DNA of 64,000 nucleotides, taken from contig NZ_AP026801.1 in assembly GCF_033095965.1 (NCBI RefSeq), positions 1,694,001 to 1,758,000 on the forward strand, read 5' to 3'. The position numbers and the translations under genes were made by a program. The number at the start of each line of letters is the position of its first letter. Within the stretch, counting starts at the first letter, position 1. The notes beneath the pieces were generated by a model that worked only from the letters and a program-made list of their open reading frames with translations, did not search any database and was not told the origin of the DNA. The DNA comes from Xylocopilactobacillus apis (GTDB lineage: Bacteria > Bacillota > Bacilli > Lactobacillales > Lactobacillaceae). Positions 62,875 through 64,000 of the stretch are shown piece by piece.

Positions 62875-63638
62875 TTCAGAGAACTCCAAAGTGCATCTTC
62901 TTGATAAATAGTGTCTAATAAACGTTTAATAAATTCCGATTTCGGATTTTGTACAATATTTCTTGGAGTGTCAAACTGGCTAATTTTTCCTTGATCCACA
63001 ATCATAACTTGATCACCTAAATAAAGAGCTTCATGAATATCATGGGTAACAAAAATAAATGTTTTGGGTTCCAGTTCTTGATGAATTTTTTTAATTTCTT
63101 TTTGGAGGTCATTACGGGTAATTGCATCAACTGCGCCAAATGGTTCATCAAATAACATTATTTTTGGATTTGCCGCTAATGCTCTAGCCACTCCAACTCT
63201 CTGCTGTTGTCCGCCGGACAGCTGTTTGGGATATCGGTCGCGATATTTATCCATTGGCAGTTTAATCATTTTCATTAGAAGGTTAACTTGGTCTGCTATC
63301 TCTCTTTTCTGCCAGCCTAACAATTCTGGCACTACTGAAATATTCTGTTCTACCGTCATTTGGGGAAATAAGCCAATTTCCTGAACAACATAGCCAATAT
63401 TTCTCCGTAAATTAATTATGTTTACTTTTTTAATGTCATACCCATTGACCTTGACTCGACCTTCATCTGGTTCAAGCAATCCATTAATCATCTTTAAGAT
63501 TGTCGTTTTGCCAGAACCGGAGGTTCCTAAAATTGTAATGAATTTACCTGCTATAACTTCAAAGGACAGATTGTCAATTATTTTTCTATTTTGAAAAGTC
63601 TTTGTTACCCCTTCAAATTTAATTGCAACATTATACAT
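62871..63638 (-). CDS. ABC importer ATPase, osmoprotectant type (OpuCA-like)
   Basis: 255 residues. GTSGSGKTT, YVVQEIGLFPQMTV, LSGGQQQR, MLFDEPFGAVDAITR, FVTHD. The FGAVDAITR string is typical of OpuCA/ProV. No CBS domains follow, unlike longer OpuCA. Overlaps the second permease by 8 bp. Confidence 0.93.
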   Translation of the reverse strand: MYNVAIKFEGVTKTFQNRKIIDNLSFEVIAGKFITILGTSGSGKTTILKMINGLLEPDEGRVKVNGYDIKKVNIINLRRNIGYVVQEIGLFPQMTVEQNISVVPELLGWQKREIADQVNLLMKMIKLPMDKYRDRYPKQLSGGQQQRVGVARALAANPKIMLFDEPFGAVDAITRNDLQKEIKKIHQELEPKTFIFVTHDIHEALYLGDQVMIVDQGKISQFDTPRNIVQNPKSEFIKRLLDTIYQEDALWSSLK

Positions 63639-64000
63639 AATGTTTTATCACCCAATCAAATATCGTCATACTTATTAAAGATAAAATTGCAACTGACCCA
63701 CCACCAATCAGCAAAAGATCCGTTCGATATAAACCTAATCCAGTAAAAATTAACGTTCCTAAACCTCCTGCCCCAATATATGCAGCAAGGGTGGTACTAG
63801 CGATAATCTCAACTAATGAGATTTTGACTCCATTGAGAATAAAAGGTAGCGCAAAGGGAAACTCTACTTTTTTCCACAGCTGCGAAGACGACATCCCCAT
63901 CCCTGTTCCAACCTCAATCATAATTGGCGGAACCTCTTTAAAACCTAAAACCGTATTGATGAATACTGAAGGTAGACCAAGAGCTACCAAAGCAATTAAA
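63631..64000 (-). CDS. ABC importer permease, osmoprotectant type (partial, runs off the right edge)
   Basis: C-terminal about 123 residues, frame open to the window edge. EVGTGMGMSSSQLWKKVEFPFALP is the EAA loop; TLAAYIGAGGLGTLIFTG is typical of betaine/choline importers. Substrate-binding part is not in the window. Confidence 0.9.
   Translation of the reverse strand, partial: LIALVALGLPSVFINTVLGFKEVPPIMIEVGTGMGMSSSQLWKKVEFPFALPFILNGVKISLVEIIASTTLAAYIGAGGLGTLIFTGLGLYRTDLLLIGGGSVAILSLISMTIFDWVIKHYV

Overview
The window is AT-rich, compact, RBS-driven Firmicutes DNA and most resembles an accessory-rich chromosome segment of a lactic acid bacterium of the Lactobacillaceae. Reasons: GGAGG-type ribosome sites and frequent TTG starts, PlnB/PlnC-type quorum-sensing genes with double-glycine peptide leader, mannose- and galactitol-family PTS operons, BceAB-like exporters, a Mg2+ M-box riboswitch, and a type I-E CRISPR repeat of the lactobacillus/streptococcus kind. 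Species cannot be decided from the sequence alone.

Left part (1-9.2 kb): a three-gene MacAB/YknXYZ-like export operon cut by the window edge, a lipoprotein, a Fic enzyme, a LytTR two-component system, a decayed lactococcin-972-type immunity/export pair, an intact HigA-like antitoxin beside a wrecked HigB-like toxin, an IS3 OrfA fossil and a MazG-like enzyme.

CRISPR region (7.6-19.6 kb): a complete type I-E system (cas3-cas8e-cse2-cas7-cas5-cas6e-cas1-cas2) with Cas2 fused to an intact DEDDh exonuclease, a 9-repeat array only 29 bp after cas2, and fossil repeats on both sides (7659-7747 and 19523-19600).

Metabolic middle (19.7-43 kb): a galactitol-family PTS operon with a PRD activator, two SIS isomerases, a YjbQ-family enzyme and a divergent ribulose-phosphate-3-epimerase homologue; a LysR regulator with an MFS carrier, two membrane-anchored extracytoplasmic flavodoxins and a ferric-reductase-like membrane flavoprotein; mgtA with an M-box leader; and a mannose-family PTS operon with GH13 and GH31 glycosidases under a LacI regulator.

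Quorum-sensing block (44.4-51.3 kb): two copies of a HPK10 kinase / LytTR regulator / CPBP protease module. One has an intact kinase but its regulator gene is deleted to an 11-codon stub. The other has an intact regulator but its kinase carries a nonsense codon. A 37-residue double-glycine pheromone precursor precedes the intact kinase. Direct repeats spaced exactly 21 bp (LytTR boxes) occur at four promoters in the window.

Right part (52-64 kb): a TetR-controlled ABC exporter, a LytTR-box-controlled MacB-type exporter, a BceAB-type exporter, a PEBP-family protein, an oxidoreductase and an osmoprotectant-type ABC importer cut by the right edge. All assignments are from reading motifs and context; no database search was run.
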